From contig JAHHTQ010000001.1 of the NCBI GenBank assembly GCA_020024555.1, forward strand, positions 124,001-188,000: DNA of 64,000 bases. Direction: 5' to 3'. The first letter of the stretch is position 1, and every line of letters starts with the position of its first letter. The translations under genes were made by a program, and so were the position numbers. This document shows positions 1 to 9,571 of the stretch, piece after piece. This stretch comes from Angelakisella sp. (GTDB lineage Bacteria; Bacillota; Clostridia; Oscillospirales; Ruminococcaceae). Below the pieces are notes generated by a model that was not told the DNA's origin, ran no database searches, and saw only the letters and a list, made by a program, of their open reading frames with translations.

Positions 1-818
1 ATAATTTATCGGCAGACAAGAGCATTGAAACAGAAGAAAGAAAAATTGAGTTGGATAATGATTGCGCTGATACAAGTGTAGTAGAAAATACATATAATTT
101 TGACAGTATTCAAAAAACAGATACTTTTGAGGGTAATGTAACACCAACATTGGATTTAGAGGGCATTGAGCAAAATGGAACAGTATCCGAAAACGATACG
201 GATACTGTTTCTGATGAACATATTACAGAAAATGACAATTTTTCCGAAATGCTTGATTATATAATAAATAATGATGATATTGATGCCGCAATAGACAGAG
301 TTATTCAAGAAAACAGAGAAAAAATAAATGAGATAAATTCTTTGGTGTCTGATGTGGAAATTCAAAATGATTCAAATGTATATGTTAATGTTGAAGATGA
401 TTATGCGCAAAAACTAATGGAAGAACAGGAAAGTTTGAACAATGGTACGCTTTGCGATAATGATAATACGCCTAATACGGACAGTAATGCAGAGAATAAT
501 CAAACAAACGAAAATTACTATGAAGGCGGAGTTCAGGAAAATTATACCAATAATTGCAATGAATATTCAAATTATAACAACTTAGAAGAAAATTCTTTTG
601 ATGAAGCAAAAGAACTGATTGATGCGCAAGAGGTTAAACGCGCAGATTTCAGAGATTTTGATTCTACAAACAGTTTTGGCAGTGATATGGAAGTTAACAG
701 AAGAATGTCTGATTTTTCATCAACTATCACCCAAACAAATAATGAAGCAGAACAATTAAGACAAGAGGTAGAGAGAATAAAGAAAAAAATACCTTTGATT
801 AAACCAAAAAAATGTTAA
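1..818 (+). CDS. C-terminal part of an acidic low-complexity protein (5' truncated)
   Basis: The reading frame is open from base 3 to the stop at 818, so the gene starts upstream of the window. A TTG at 51 could serve as a start but has no ribosome binding site. The visible 270 or so residues are rich in Asn, Asp, Glu and Thr and look disordered; the last 30 residues turn into a basic coiled-coil-like stretch ending in a Lys-rich tail. No catalytic motif is visible. The gene ends 18 bases before the U32 protein start and is probably cotranscribed with it. In related Clostridia a ZapA-type cell-division gene often precedes this U32 gene, and the first visible residues could be the end of a ZapA helix followed by an unusually long acidic tail. 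That identity is a guess, because the diagnostic N-terminal domain lies outside the window. Confidence 0.6.
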   Translation, partial: NLSADKSIETEERKIELDNDCADTSVVENTYNFDSIQKTDTFEGNVTPTLDLEGIEQNGTVSENDTDTVSDEHITENDNFSEMLDYIINNDDIDAAIDRVIQENREKINEINSLVSDVEIQNDSNVYVNVEDDYAQKLMEEQESLNNGTLCDNDNTPNTDSNAENNQTNENYYEGGVQENYTNNCNEYSNYNNLEENSFDEAKELIDAQEVKRADFRDFDSTNSFGSDMEVNRRMSDFSSTITQTNNEAEQLRQEVERIKKKIPLIKPKKC

Positions 819-836
819 TATAAAATGGAGAACCAA

Positions 837-2888
837 ATGGAAATACTCGCGCCGGTAGGTGGAAAAGAACAATTAATAGCCGCTGTTCGCAGTGGCGCAA
901 ATGCAGTTTATCTTGGAACAAAAGGTTTTAATGCCCGCAGAAATGCAACAAATTTTGATAGTGAAGAATTAATGGAAGCAGTAAGCTACTGCCACGCAAG
1001 AAATGTTGCTGTGCATGTCGCTTTGAACACATTGTTAAAAGATGAAGAAATAGAAAAAGTAATAGAAGAAATAAAAATGGTAGCCGCTTGTGGAGTTGAT
1101 GCAGTAATTGTGCAGGATTTAGGAGTTGCCGCGCTTGTAAAGCAGTGTGTTCCTACGCTTGCCATACACGCTTCAACCCAACTTTCAACTCATAATGTTG
1201 AGGGAGCGATGTTATTAAAACAATATGGCTTTACAAGAGTTGTTCTTGCCCGTGAACTTTCGGAAGATGAGATAACCAAAATTGTTGAAAAAACAAATAT
1301 GGAAGTTGAAATTTTTGTGCATGGAGCTCACTGTATGTCGGTTTCAGGAAACTGCTATATGTCGGCTCTATTTGGTGAACGAAGCGGAAATAGGGGACTG
1401 TGTGCCCAGCCTTGCCGACTGAACTTTAAATCAAGAGCAGGGGAATACGCATTGTCGCTTAAAGATATGTCGCTTATTACAAAGATGAAACAGCTTGTGA
1501 GAACAGGCGTTGTTTCATTAAAGATAGAAGGCAGAATGAAAAGACCGGAGTATGTGGCGGCGGCAGTAACATCTTGTGTAAAAGCATTGAATAATCAAGA
1601 GCCTGATATTGATACTTTGCAAGCTGTTTTTTCCCGCAGTGGCTTTACTGATGGATATTTCGCAAACAAAAGAGACAGAACAATGTTCGGATATCGTACA
1701 AAAGAAGATGTCGTGGCTGCAAATTCCGTATTTAAACAGTTGGGTATTATCTACAAAGACGAAACACCGCTTGTACCTATTGATATGAATATGTCAATTA
1801 AGAAAGATGAAAGCGCGGTTTTAATGGTTAATGACGGTAAAAATTCGGTTACGGTTATGGGAGAAGTTCCGCAAACAGCCATTAACGCGCCGACAACCAA
1901 GGAACTTGTAGAACGCAGTTTGATGAAAACAGGTTCAACGCCGTTTTATCTAAAAGATTTTTCTTGCGATATTGATGACAATATAGTTTTGCCGATATCA
2001 CAAATAAACAAAATGCGTAAAGAGGCGCTTGAAAAAATACTTCTACTTCGCAGTATAGTTAAACCTCATAATTTTACAGAACCGCCTGCGGAAGTTACAA
2101 ATTTCCATAAATTATTATTGCTTCGTTTGCCTGTGATATATTCACGTGTGGAAAAATTTTCACAAATTACAGATATGATGAAAAAACACAGCGAAAAAAT
2201 TATTGTTCCGTTAAGCGAACTTGTCAGTAATATAAATTTAGTAAAAGATAATATAGATAAGTACGTCGCAGAACTTCCTATGATGATATTTAAATCCAAC
2301 ACAAACAGAGTCAAAGAACAACTGATGATATTGAAAGACAGAGGAATTATAACCGTAACAGTAGGCAGTATAGGTTCTTTGTCGTTGGCAAAATCTATGG
2401 GTTTTAATTGTATTGGTGATTATTCATTAAATATACTAAACAGCATAGCTTTACATGAATTTCAAAAGTTGGGCTTAAAAGAGACTGTTGTATCTTTTGA
2501 AAATTCATTAAAGAATATAAGACAAATGGGTGATTTTATGCCCTATGGTGTTATAGCTTACGGATACCTGCCGATGATGACATTCCGTAACTGTCCAAAT
2601 AAACAGGACGGGGGTTGTGGTTCTTGTAAGGGAAGCGCAGTAATAACAGACAGAATGGACAGTAAATTTACATTATTATGCAGAGAAAAGCAGTATACAC
2701 AGCTCTTTAATACGGTTGCTCTATATTTGGGTGATAAGCAAAAAAGTTTACAAGATTTAAGTTTTACTGTTTTGTATTTTACAAAAGAGACAGCAAGCCA
2801 ATGCGACAGTATAATTAATATGTGGATTAACAATAAACCATATAATGACAAAAAAACAGGTGGGCTTTATTTTAGAGAATTAATGTAA
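837..2888 (+). CDS. Peptidase U32 family protein (RlhA/TrhP-like RNA hydroxylation)
   Basis: The protein has 683 residues and belongs to the U32 family. The N-terminal TIM-barrel-like half opens with EILAPVGGKEQLIAAVRSGA and carries the family signature at residues 162-195 (HGAHCMSVSGNCYMS, then CAQPC), including Cys166, Cys173, Cys189 and Cys193; a KIEGRMKRPEY motif follows. Cysteines in this region bind a 4Fe-4S cluster in the homologues UbiU and UbiV. The long C-terminal part fits the DUF3656-type extension. Known relatives (RlhA, TrhP) use prephenate to hydroxylate cytidine in 23S rRNA or wobble uridine in tRNA; a protease role is less likely. I chose ATG 837 rather than ATG 825 because GGAG at 827-830 lies six bases before 837, whereas 825 overlaps that site. 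Confidence 0.9.
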   Translation: MEILAPVGGKEQLIAAVRSGANAVYLGTKGFNARRNATNFDSEELMEAVSYCHARNVAVHVALNTLLKDEEIEKVIEEIKMVAACGVDAVIVQDLGVAALVKQCVPTLAIHASTQLSTHNVEGAMLLKQYGFTRVVLARELSEDEITKIVEKTNMEVEIFVHGAHCMSVSGNCYMSALFGERSGNRGLCAQPCRLNFKSRAGEYALSLKDMSLITKMKQLVRTGVVSLKIEGRMKRPEYVAAAVTSCVKALNNQEPDIDTLQAVFSRSGFTDGYFANKRDRTMFGYRTKEDVVAANSVFKQLGIIYKDETPLVPIDMNMSIKKDESAVLMVNDGKNSVTVMGEVPQTAINAPTTKELVERSLMKTGSTPFYLKDFSCDIDDNIVLPISQINKMRKEALEKILLLRSIVKPHNFTEPPAEVTNFHKLLLLRLPVIYSRVEKFSQITDMMKKHSEKIIVPLSELVSNINLVKDNIDKYVAELPMMIFKSNTNRVKEQLMILKDRGIITVTVGSIGSLSLAKSMGFNCIGDYSLNILNSIALHEFQKLGLKETVVSFENSLKNIRQMGDFMPYGVIAYGYLPMMTFRNCPNKQDGGCGSCKGSAVITDRMDSKFTLLCREKQYTQLFNTVALYLGDKQKSLQDLSFTVLYFTKETASQCDSIINMWINNKPYNDKKTGGLYFRELM

Positions 2889-2924
2889 TGTCAGTATTTA
2901 TTACAAAAGGGGAAATATCTATTG

Positions 2925-4094
2925 ATGGAAAAAAAACAGTTATCTAAAATAGCTGATTTTAAAAAAGAAAGACTAAAAAAGAATATTATATATAGGTTAA
3001 AACGAACAACGGTATATACGATACTGGCGATTGTAATTATTGCCAGTATTTTTATATGGTTTATAGCTTTAAACTATGATTTTTTGGGGAAAATTCGCTG
3101 CAATACTGCATCAATGGCGACAGGCAAGGGATTTCCTATTATGCTGGAAGACAGTAATGTAAGTAAACTTATCTCAGTAAAAAACGATGTTGCGGTTGTG
3201 ACGAAAACTGCTACGTATATGTATAATAAAAACGGAGCAAGACTATATACCGATGTTAACGATTACGTAACACCGATAGTTAAAACAGCAGGATATAATC
3301 TCTTGACTTATGACTTCGGCGCTTACGAATTTAAGATTACCAACAACATAGGAAAAGTATATGAAGAAACAAGGCAATACAAAATATATGATTGTGACAT
3401 AACCGCCAACGGATACTATGCCATTGCAGAACTACCTATGGGTAGTCTTGCGCAGGTTACGGTTTATGATAACAGCAACAAAGATATATACAGTTGGAAA
3501 TCTTCATTGGGATATGTTACAGATGTAAGTTTTAATATTAATGGAGATATGCTTTCGGTTGTAGATATAAATACCGATGACGGTTATATGTCATCAGATA
3601 TCACTTTGCACAATATAAGAAAAAATGTTGATCCGATTTATATTAATTTGGAAAAAGAACTTGTATTATCTGTCTGTTGGACAACAGAAAATACATTACA
3701 GATAATAACAGATAAAAATATCAGAATTTATGATAAAAATGGCGAAAGCAGATTTGTCACAAAAGCGCCTGATAATATGAATACATATTTAAACGATGAG
3801 AATGGCGGGGTTTATATAGCTTCATATAACAAATATACAAATCCAAGCACTACAATATTTGCTTATGACAAATTATTAAAAGTTTCAGGTCAAAAGACAC
3901 TTAACGAAAAGGTAAAAGAAATAGTAAAAGATGATGACAAACTGTTATTTTTGACAGATACATCAACATTTTTATCAAATCCATTTCTTTCGGAGATGAA
4001 TAAGAGAGACTACGGTAATGTTACTAAAATTATTTTAGACGGAAATAAATATTTTTGCGTAAAATCTAATGAAATATACTATAACACCATATAG
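2925..4094 (+). CDS. DUF5711-like membrane-anchored protein
   Basis: This 389-residue protein has a short basic cytoplasmic N-terminus, one transmembrane helix at about residues 28-50, and a large extracellular part of repeated beta strands resembling a propeller. It fits the DUF5711 family of Clostridia, whose function is unknown. The start could also be the TTG at 2922; AAGGGGAA at 2907-2914 serves either codon and I prefer ATG. The gene lies between the U32 gene (33-base gap) and a CvpA-family gene (32-base gap), so an operon is likely. No enzymatic motif is seen. Confidence 0.75.
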   Translation: MEKKQLSKIADFKKERLKKNIIYRLKRTTVYTILAIVIIASIFIWFIALNYDFLGKIRCNTASMATGKGFPIMLEDSNVSKLISVKNDVAVVTKTATYMYNKNGARLYTDVNDYVTPIVKTAGYNLLTYDFGAYEFKITNNIGKVYEETRQYKIYDCDITANGYYAIAELPMGSLAQVTVYDNSNKDIYSWKSSLGYVTDVSFNINGDMLSVVDINTDDGYMSSDITLHNIRKNVDPIYINLEKELVLSVCWTTENTLQIITDKNIRIYDKNGESRFVTKAPDNMNTYLNDENGGVYIASYNKYTNPSTTIFAYDKLLKVSGQKTLNEKVKEIVKDDDKLLFLTDTSTFLSNPFLSEMNKRDYGNVTKIILDGNKYFCVKSNEIYYNTI

Positions 4095-4126
4095 TATATT
4101 AATGGTTAAAGTTAGTGGGGTTAGAA

Positions 4127-4852
4127 ATGAATACAGGTATAATTATTGATTTAATTTTTATTTTAATTTCTTTCAGTATAATATATAAGAATTATAGACG
4201 TGGTTTTTTATCGGCAATAATAAAATTGGTTGCTGTTTTCGTTGCATGGATAGTTGCCTCAAAATTCACGCCTGTTATCGCATATCAAATTTATGATAAG
4301 TTTATTGATGATAAAGTACTGTTATTTATAACGGATAAAATTAATAATTCGGGAATTGATTATGAAAGCGCATCTGCATCTTTGCAACAGATTATAGTGC
4401 AAATATTCGGCGAGGGCGGGTTGAGTGACGTTTTACTTAAATTCTTTAAACCTGATAGCCAAGCAATAATGTACAATACTTTGGGTAACGGAGAGATTGC
4501 GCAAAATATTGCAAACGATATAGTAAGACCTGTTATTATAAATGTAATAAAAACCATAACATATATTGTACTGTTTATTGTAATAATACTATTATGCAAT
4601 TACTTGGCAAAACTCTGCAAAATAGTTAATCATTTGCCGTTAATCGGTGGCTTAAATCATCTGTTTGGAGCATTAGTAGGCGTTGCAATAGCATTTTTTA
4701 CAATATGTGTCGTATGCGTATCCTTAAATCTATTGGTTATTATTTTACCGAAAGACAACAGTATACTGACAATGGAAATATTAAACACTTCCAAAATATT
4801 TGTTTATTTGCAAAGCATACCGTTTTTGTCAATAGTGAACAGTGTCTTATGA
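4127..4852 (+). CDS. CvpA family membrane protein
   Basis: The protein has 241 residues with an N-terminal helix, the YRRGFLSAIIKLVA motif typical of CvpA, and three further hydrophobic segments (around residues 30-45, 145-165 and 185-210). CvpA homologues are inner-membrane proteins linked to colicin V export, envelope stress and bile resistance; the molecular role is unclear. GGGG at 4117-4120, six bases before ATG 4127, decides the start over the GTG at 4115. The gene follows the DUF5711 gene closely and is separated from the Clp gene by about 150 bases containing a TATAAT at 4911. Confidence 0.85.
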   Translation: MNTGIIIDLIFILISFSIIYKNYRRGFLSAIIKLVAVFVAWIVASKFTPVIAYQIYDKFIDDKVLLFITDKINNSGIDYESASASLQQIIVQIFGEGGLSDVLLKFFKPDSQAIMYNTLGNGEIAQNIANDIVRPVIINVIKTITYIVLFIVIILLCNYLAKLCKIVNHLPLIGGLNHLFGALVGVAIAFFTICVVCVSLNLLVIILPKDNSILTMEILNTSKIFVYLQSIPFLSIVNSVL

Positions 4853-5002
4853 GTTGTAAATTATGCGGATTTTTAAAATAGAATTCATACAATTTTAACA
4901 AAGAATATGATATAATACAAAGCAGTATGATATTTTAATAAAAATATATATTACAAGTATTTAAAAATAAAATGCCATTTGGCAGAACAGAGAGGCAAAT
5001 TT

Positions 5003-7351
5003 ATGAAGAATATGTTATGTAGCAGATGCAAAAAACGTATGGCAGTTGTTTTTATGAATAAAATAGAGAATGGTGAGACAGTCAGTGACGGCCTATGTTT
5101 AAAATGCGCAAAAGAACTGAATATTCCGGGATTTTCAAATATAATAAAGAGTTTAAATATGTCCGAAGAAGATATCGATGAAATGAGCGATATGATGGAA
5201 GATATGATGTCGGAAGATATGAATTTAGACGAGCTGTTTGAAGAAGGCGGAGCAAAGGCTATGCCATTTGTTCAAAATCTTATGGGATTTATGACCAAAA
5301 ACAAAGATGATGCTTCAGGTGAGAACGGTATAGTGGCAAAAGACGATGATAATGAGGAAAGCTCATCAGACGATATTGTATCCGTTGATACCAAAGGAAC
5401 AAAAAGCAAAGCAGAAAGACGAGAAAAAAAACACGCAAGATACAAATATTTGGATAATTTCTGTACAAATCTTAATGAAAAGGCGGAAGAAAACTGTATT
5501 GACCCCGTAGTAGGCAGAGATAAAGAGATATATAGAGTTGTGCAAATTTTAAATAGAAGGACAAAGAACAATCCTTGTCTTATCGGTGAGCCGGGTGTTG
5601 GTAAAACAGCCATTGCTGAGGGGATAGCGCAAAGAATTGTTCGTGGTGAAGTTCCTCAAAAACTTAGAGACAAGGTGGTTTATCTGCTTGATTTAACAGG
5701 ACTTGTTGCAGGCACACAGTTCAGAGGACAGTTTGAGGGACGTGTAAAAGGTCTTGTTGATGATGTAAAACGCGCAGGAAATGTAATTTTATTTATTGAT
5801 GAGGTTCATACACTTGTAGGCGCAGGCGATAATGAGGGTTCAATGAATGCCGCAAATATACTTAAACCGGCGTTGTCAAGAGGAGAAATACAGGTAATCG
5901 GCGCAACAACATTTAACGAGTACCGCAAAAATATTGAAAAAGATGCCGCTCTTGAAAGACGTTTCCAAACAGTAAAAGTCGGTGAACCGACAATAGATGA
6001 AGCCACTCAAATACTGTTGGGAATAAAAAAATACTATGAAACATTCCATAGAGTAAGCGTATCTGACGAAATGGCAAGAAAAGCTGTCATATTGTCCGAA
6101 AGATACATTAATGACAGATTTTTACCGGATAAAGCGATAGATTTACTTGATGAGGCTTGCTCCTGTTCGTCACTTGCAAATAAAGATTTGGAAAAATACG
6201 ACAGTATGTATGCCAAAAAGGTAAAAGTTGATGAAGAAATAGAAGACTTGGAAGATAAAAGAGAAGTTGACTATGAACTTCTTGCGCAGAAAAAGGCGGA
6301 AAGCGCAAAGCTGGGTATTGATATAGAAAATCTTGCGAATACTGCGCTCAATGCCCCTGTTACAGAAAAAGATTTTGCTGAGGTTATAGAACTTTGGACA
6401 GGTATTCCCGCAAGCAAAATTCAGGAGACAGAGACAGAAAAACTAAGTGACCTCGAAAATTCACTTAAACAAAAAATTGTCGGTCAAGATGAGGCTATCA
6501 AACTTCTTTCCAATGCGGTTAAACGTTCAAGAATAAGACTAAATTCAAACAAGAAACGTCCCGCATCATTCATTTTTGTTGGCCCAACAGGTGTTGGTAA
6601 AACCCAACTTGTAAAAGACCTAAGCGAAAAACTATTTAATAATGTAGAACCATTAATAAGACTTGATATGTCTGAATTTATGGAGAAACACACTGTAAGC
6701 AAAATTATCGGTTCGCCTCCAGGATATGTTGGATATGATGAGGCCGGACAGCTTACTGAAAAAGTACGCAGACGGCCATATTCAATAGTTCTTTTGGACG
6801 AAATAGAAAAGGCTCACCCTGACGTACTTAATATCTTGCTTCAAATAATGGACGAAGGTCATATAAGAGACGGACAGGGTAGAGATGTGTCGTTTGAAAA
6901 CGTAATTTTGATAATGACATCAAATGCCGGCAGTGAAAAACGTGAGACGGCGCTTGGATTTAACAGAGAGCCTCAGCAAGTTGCAAAAGAAAAAGCAATG
7001 GACGGGCTAAAACAATTCTTGCGTCCTGAATTTTTGGCGCGTGTCGATGAAGTTATCGCATTCAATCAATTAACACAGGATAATTATGTATCAATCGCAA
7101 ATATGGCTCTTGATGAACTGAAAATTTCTCTAAAAGACCATAACATACTATTTGATTACAGTGAAGAAGCCGGCAAAAAACTTGCTGAGATTGCATACAA
7201 CTATAAAAACGGTGCAAGAGATGTACACAGACAAATCAGAACATTTGTAGAAGATCCTATCTGTTCAATTTTGACTGACGGCGCAAAAAATATGCCTTCA
7301 CTGATAAAAGCAGTCTTAAAAGATGGCAAAGTAGAACTTGAAACAGCTTAA
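5003..7351 (+). CDS. clpE: ClpE-like AAA+ unfoldase with N-terminal zinc finger
   Basis: This 782-residue HSP100 protein unfolds substrates for degradation by ClpP. Instead of the double Clp-N repeat it begins with a four-cysteine zinc finger (Cys6, Cys9, Cys32, Cys35), the arrangement known from ClpE, followed by a Met/Asp/Glu-rich linker. The first AAA+ module has Walker A GEPGVGKT at about residue 195 and Walker B LFIDEVHTL. A short coiled-coil middle domain follows, then a second module with Walker A GPTGVGKT at about 527, Walker B VLLDEIEKAHPDV and pore loop GYVGY. The LGF tripeptide after TSNAGSEKRETA matches the ClpP-docking loop. AGAGG at 4991-4995, seven bases before ATG 5003, supports the start. 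CtsR-type heptad operators were not seen upstream. ClpC is the alternative name, but the zinc finger favours ClpE. Confidence 0.88.
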   Translation: MKNMLCSRCKKRMAVVFMNKIENGETVSDGLCLKCAKELNIPGFSNIIKSLNMSEEDIDEMSDMMEDMMSEDMNLDELFEEGGAKAMPFVQNLMGFMTKNKDDASGENGIVAKDDDNEESSSDDIVSVDTKGTKSKAERREKKHARYKYLDNFCTNLNEKAEENCIDPVVGRDKEIYRVVQILNRRTKNNPCLIGEPGVGKTAIAEGIAQRIVRGEVPQKLRDKVVYLLDLTGLVAGTQFRGQFEGRVKGLVDDVKRAGNVILFIDEVHTLVGAGDNEGSMNAANILKPALSRGEIQVIGATTFNEYRKNIEKDAALERRFQTVKVGEPTIDEATQILLGIKKYYETFHRVSVSDEMARKAVILSERYINDRFLPDKAIDLLDEACSCSSLANKDLEKYDSMYAKKVKVDEEIEDLEDKREVDYELLAQKKAESAKLGIDIENLANTALNAPVTEKDFAEVIELWTGIPASKIQETETEKLSDLENSLKQKIVGQDEAIKLLSNAVKRSRIRLNSNKKRPASFIFVGPTGVGKTQLVKDLSEKLFNNVEPLIRLDMSEFMEKHTVSKIIGSPPGYVGYDEAGQLTEKVRRRPYSIVLLDEIEKAHPDVLNILLQIMDEGHIRDGQGRDVSFENVILIMTSNAGSEKRETALGFNREPQQVAKEKAMDGLKQFLRPEFLARVDEVIAFNQLTQDNYVSIANMALDELKISLKDHNILFDYSEEAGKKLAEIAYNYKNGARDVHRQIRTFVEDPICSILTDGAKNMPSLIKAVLKDGKVELETA

Positions 7352-7376
7352 ATGAATTTTTTTAGGAGCATAATAT

Positions 7377-7682
7377 ATGGAAAATTCATATTTTGATGGC
7401 AATTTTATACAGCTTATAGCGTTAAGAATACTAAAAGCTATTATAATTGTTGTTAGCCTCGGATTGCTGACCCCATGGGCAATATGTATGGAATATAGGT
7501 GGGAAGTTAGGCATACGGTTATCAATGGCAAACGTCTTTATTTTGACGGAAAAGCCACACAACTTTTCGGTAACTGGATTAAATGGTGGCTTTTAACAAT
7601 AATAACTTTTGGAATATATGGTTTTTGGTTACCTATTGCCATCAAAAAATGGATAACCAAACATACATATTTTATATCCTAA
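7377..7682 (+). CDS. DUF898-like small membrane protein
   Basis: A 101-residue protein with two hydrophobic segments (about 16-38 and 68-90) and conserved blocks SYFDGNFIQL, PWAICMEYRWEV, HTVINGKRLYFDG and LFGNWIKWWLLTIITFG. These match the repeats of the DUF898/YjgN family, here as a minimal single copy. The function is unknown. The gene starts 25 bases after the Clp gene, with AGGAG at 7362-7366 well spaced from ATG 7377, so it is probably cotranscribed; a hairpin terminator follows. Confidence 0.8.
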   Translation: MENSYFDGNFIQLIALRILKAIIIVVSLGLLTPWAICMEYRWEVRHTVINGKRLYFDGKATQLFGNWIKWWLLTIITFGIYGFWLPIAIKKWITKHTYFIS

Positions 7683-7688
7683 TTCAAA

Positions 7689-7732
7689 AAAGCAAGACAA
7701 ACTCATTTTTTATAGATGGGTTTTCTTGCTTT
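7689..7732 (+). terminator. Terminator-like hairpin between the DUF898 gene and rsmI
   Basis: AAAGCAAGA at 7689-7697 pairs with TCTTGCTTT at 7724-7732, and the stem extends inward through CAAACTCAT against ATGGGTTT. The following bases are only moderately T-rich, so termination may be partial and rsmI could still receive some readthrough. Confidence 0.6.
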
Positions 7733-7756
7733 ACTATTATTTTAAAGGAGAATTTA

Positions 7757-8602
7757 ATGTCAAAATTATTTATTGTGGGTACTCCTATCGGTAACTTAGG
7801 AGATATATCACCAAGAGCATTGGACGTATTGAGTAATGTTGATTTTATAGCGGCGGAAGATACAAGAGTAACATTAAAATTACTCAATCACTTTGAAATA
7901 AAAAAACCGCTTGTAACATACCATAAGTTTACAACCAATGAAAAGGCAATACAGCTTGCCGAGAGAATAGCGGCCGGTGAAACTTGCGCAATAGTTACAG
8001 ATGCAGGTATGCCTTGCATATCCGATCCGGGCGAAGAACTGGTAAATCTTTGTCACAATATGTCAATACCTATCGAGACTGTTCCGGGACCCAGCGCCTT
8101 GATAACAGCGCTCGCAGCGTCAGGCTTACCGACAGGCAGATTTACGTTTGAAGGTTTTTTGTCTACTAATGCAAACAGCAGAAAAAAACATTTACAAAGT
8201 TTGCAAAATGAAACACGTACATTAATCTTTTATGAAGCACCACACAAATTAAAATCTACATTAAAAGATATGTCACAGTGTTTTGGTGGGAACAGAAGAC
8301 TGACGCTTGCAAGAGAAATTACAAAAATTCATGAAGAATTTATCAGAACTACTTTTGATGAGGCTCTAAAAATGTACAGTGAAAAAGAGCCACGAGGAGA
8401 GTATGTTTTAATTATTGAAGGGGCAGAAGAATCAGAAGAAAAGCCAATTACTTTTGAGGAAGCCATTAAGCGTATAGATACTCTGTGCGCAGATGGCGAG
8501 TCCTTGCTTTCAGCCTCAAAGACTGTGGCGCAGGAAACAGGCTATAAGAAGAATGAATTGTACAAAGAAATAGTAAGAAGAGATACTGAAAAAAATAGGT
8601 AG
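7757..8602 (+). CDS. rsmI: 16S rRNA (cytidine-1402 2'-O)-methyltransferase RsmI
   Basis: The 281-residue protein has the tetrapyrrole-methylase fold. It shows LFIVGTPIGNLGDISPRA at the N-terminus, the AEDTR motif, the SAM-binding region DAGMPCISDPG, and PGPSALITALAASGLP. RsmI methylates the ribose of C1402 in 16S rRNA at the decoding centre. The frame is open further upstream, but AAAGGAG at 7744-7750, six bases before ATG 7757, and the match to the family N-terminus fix the start. A 20-base tandem repeat spans its stop codon and supplies the ribosome binding site of rapZ, 24 bases downstream. Confidence 0.95.
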   Translation: MSKLFIVGTPIGNLGDISPRALDVLSNVDFIAAEDTRVTLKLLNHFEIKKPLVTYHKFTTNEKAIQLAERIAAGETCAIVTDAGMPCISDPGEELVNLCHNMSIPIETVPGPSALITALAASGLPTGRFTFEGFLSTNANSRKKHLQSLQNETRTLIFYEAPHKLKSTLKDMSQCFGGNRRLTLAREITKIHEEFIRTTFDEALKMYSEKEPRGEYVLIIEGAEESEEKPITFEEAIKRIDTLCADGESLLSASKTVAQETGYKKNELYKEIVRRDTEKNR

Positions 8603-8620
8603 ATACTGAAAAAAGGAGCG
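8581..8620. repeat. 20-base tandem duplication across the rsmI stop
   Basis: Bases 8581-8600 and 8601-8620 begin with the same 14 bases (AGATACTGAAAAAA) and then diverge to AATAGGT versus GGAGCG. The first copy encodes the end of RsmI. The second lies between the stop and rapZ and carries the AAAGGAG ribosome binding site. Confidence 0.7.
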
Positions 8621-8626
8621 ATAATT

Positions 8627-9499
8627 ATGGATTTGTTAATAGTAACAGGTATGTCCGGCGCAGGTAAGACAAAGACAATCAATACGCTTGAAGATATGGG
8701 TTATTTTTGCGCTGACAATGTACCTCCAATACTTATAAAAAAGTTTTTGGATTTATATCTGAAATACGATAGCGAGGAGTTCAAAATAGCACTTGTTGTA
8801 GATGTAAGAGGTGGTAAGCTTTTTGCGGATATCGAAGAAGTATTAAATAATTTGACAGACGAAAACATTGATTATAAGCTACTGTTTTTAGATGCAGATG
8901 AAGATATATTGTTAAAACGATATAAAGAAAGCCGCCGCAGACACCCACTTTTGACAGATAATACCAAATTACTCGAAGATGTTATTTTGCAAGAAAAAGA
9001 AATGCTTGCATCTTTGAAGAAAAGAGCAGATTTTGTTGTTGACACTACAAATACTCCGCCACAACAACTAAAAGCCAGAATTACTGAACTTTTTACAGGG
9101 GAAAAGGCAGAAAAACAGATGTATATACAGTGTCTCTCGTTCGGGTTCAAAAACGGACTTCCGCCCGAGGCTGACTTGGTAATTGACGTAAGATGTCTTG
9201 TAAATCCATTCTATGAACCGGAATTGCGTGAGCATACAGGTTTGGAAGACGAAGTAAGGGACTATGTTTTAAAAAATGATGAAACAAAAGAGTTTTTAAA
9301 CAGATTATATAATTTTATAGATTACAGCATACCAATGTATGCAAAAGACGGAAAAAGTCAGTTGGTTATCGCAATAGGCTGTACAGGGGGAAAACATCGT
9401 TCAGTTGCTGTTGCGGAAGAACTCAAAACCCATTTGGTAAATAATTCTTTAAATGCAGGCGTTTCGCATAGAGATATCAAAAAGCCCAATCATATATAA
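8627..9499 (+). CDS. rapZ: RapZ family nucleotide-binding protein (RNase adapter)
   Basis: A 290-residue protein with Walker A GMSGAGKT at residues 8-15, the DVRGG region, and the C-terminal RapZ hallmark GCTGGKHRSVAVAE. In Escherichia coli RapZ guides RNase E to a small RNA controlling amino-sugar synthesis; in Gram-positive bacteria the homologue YvcJ binds and hydrolyses GTP, and its target is less clear. AAAGGAG at 8612-8618 precedes ATG 8627. In many Firmicutes the gene is followed by yvcK and whiA; here cwlD follows instead, so the usual cluster is broken. Confidence 0.92.
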   Translation: MDLLIVTGMSGAGKTKTINTLEDMGYFCADNVPPILIKKFLDLYLKYDSEEFKIALVVDVRGGKLFADIEEVLNNLTDENIDYKLLFLDADEDILLKRYKESRRRHPLLTDNTKLLEDVILQEKEMLASLKKRADFVVDTTNTPPQQLKARITELFTGEKAEKQMYIQCLSFGFKNGLPPEADLVIDVRCLVNPFYEPELREHTGLEDEVRDYVLKNDETKEFLNRLYNFIDYSIPMYAKDGKSQLVIAIGCTGGKHRSVAVAEELKTHLVNNSLNAGVSHRDIKKPNHI

Positions 9500-9571
9500 G
9501 TTATTTATATTATAAATCATTAATAAAGCAAGTGAGTTTTACATATTTTGTAAAAAGAGGTGTTTTATTTA

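Noticed and set aside
5272..5613. 113-codon minus-strand ORF inside clpE
   Set aside because: It lies opposite the conserved ClpE Walker region, has no family motif and is explained by codon composition.
7583..7756. Longer N-terminus of RsmI
   Set aside because: The upstream open frame overlaps the DUF898 gene and a hairpin, whereas ATG 7757 has an ideal ribosome site and matches the family start.
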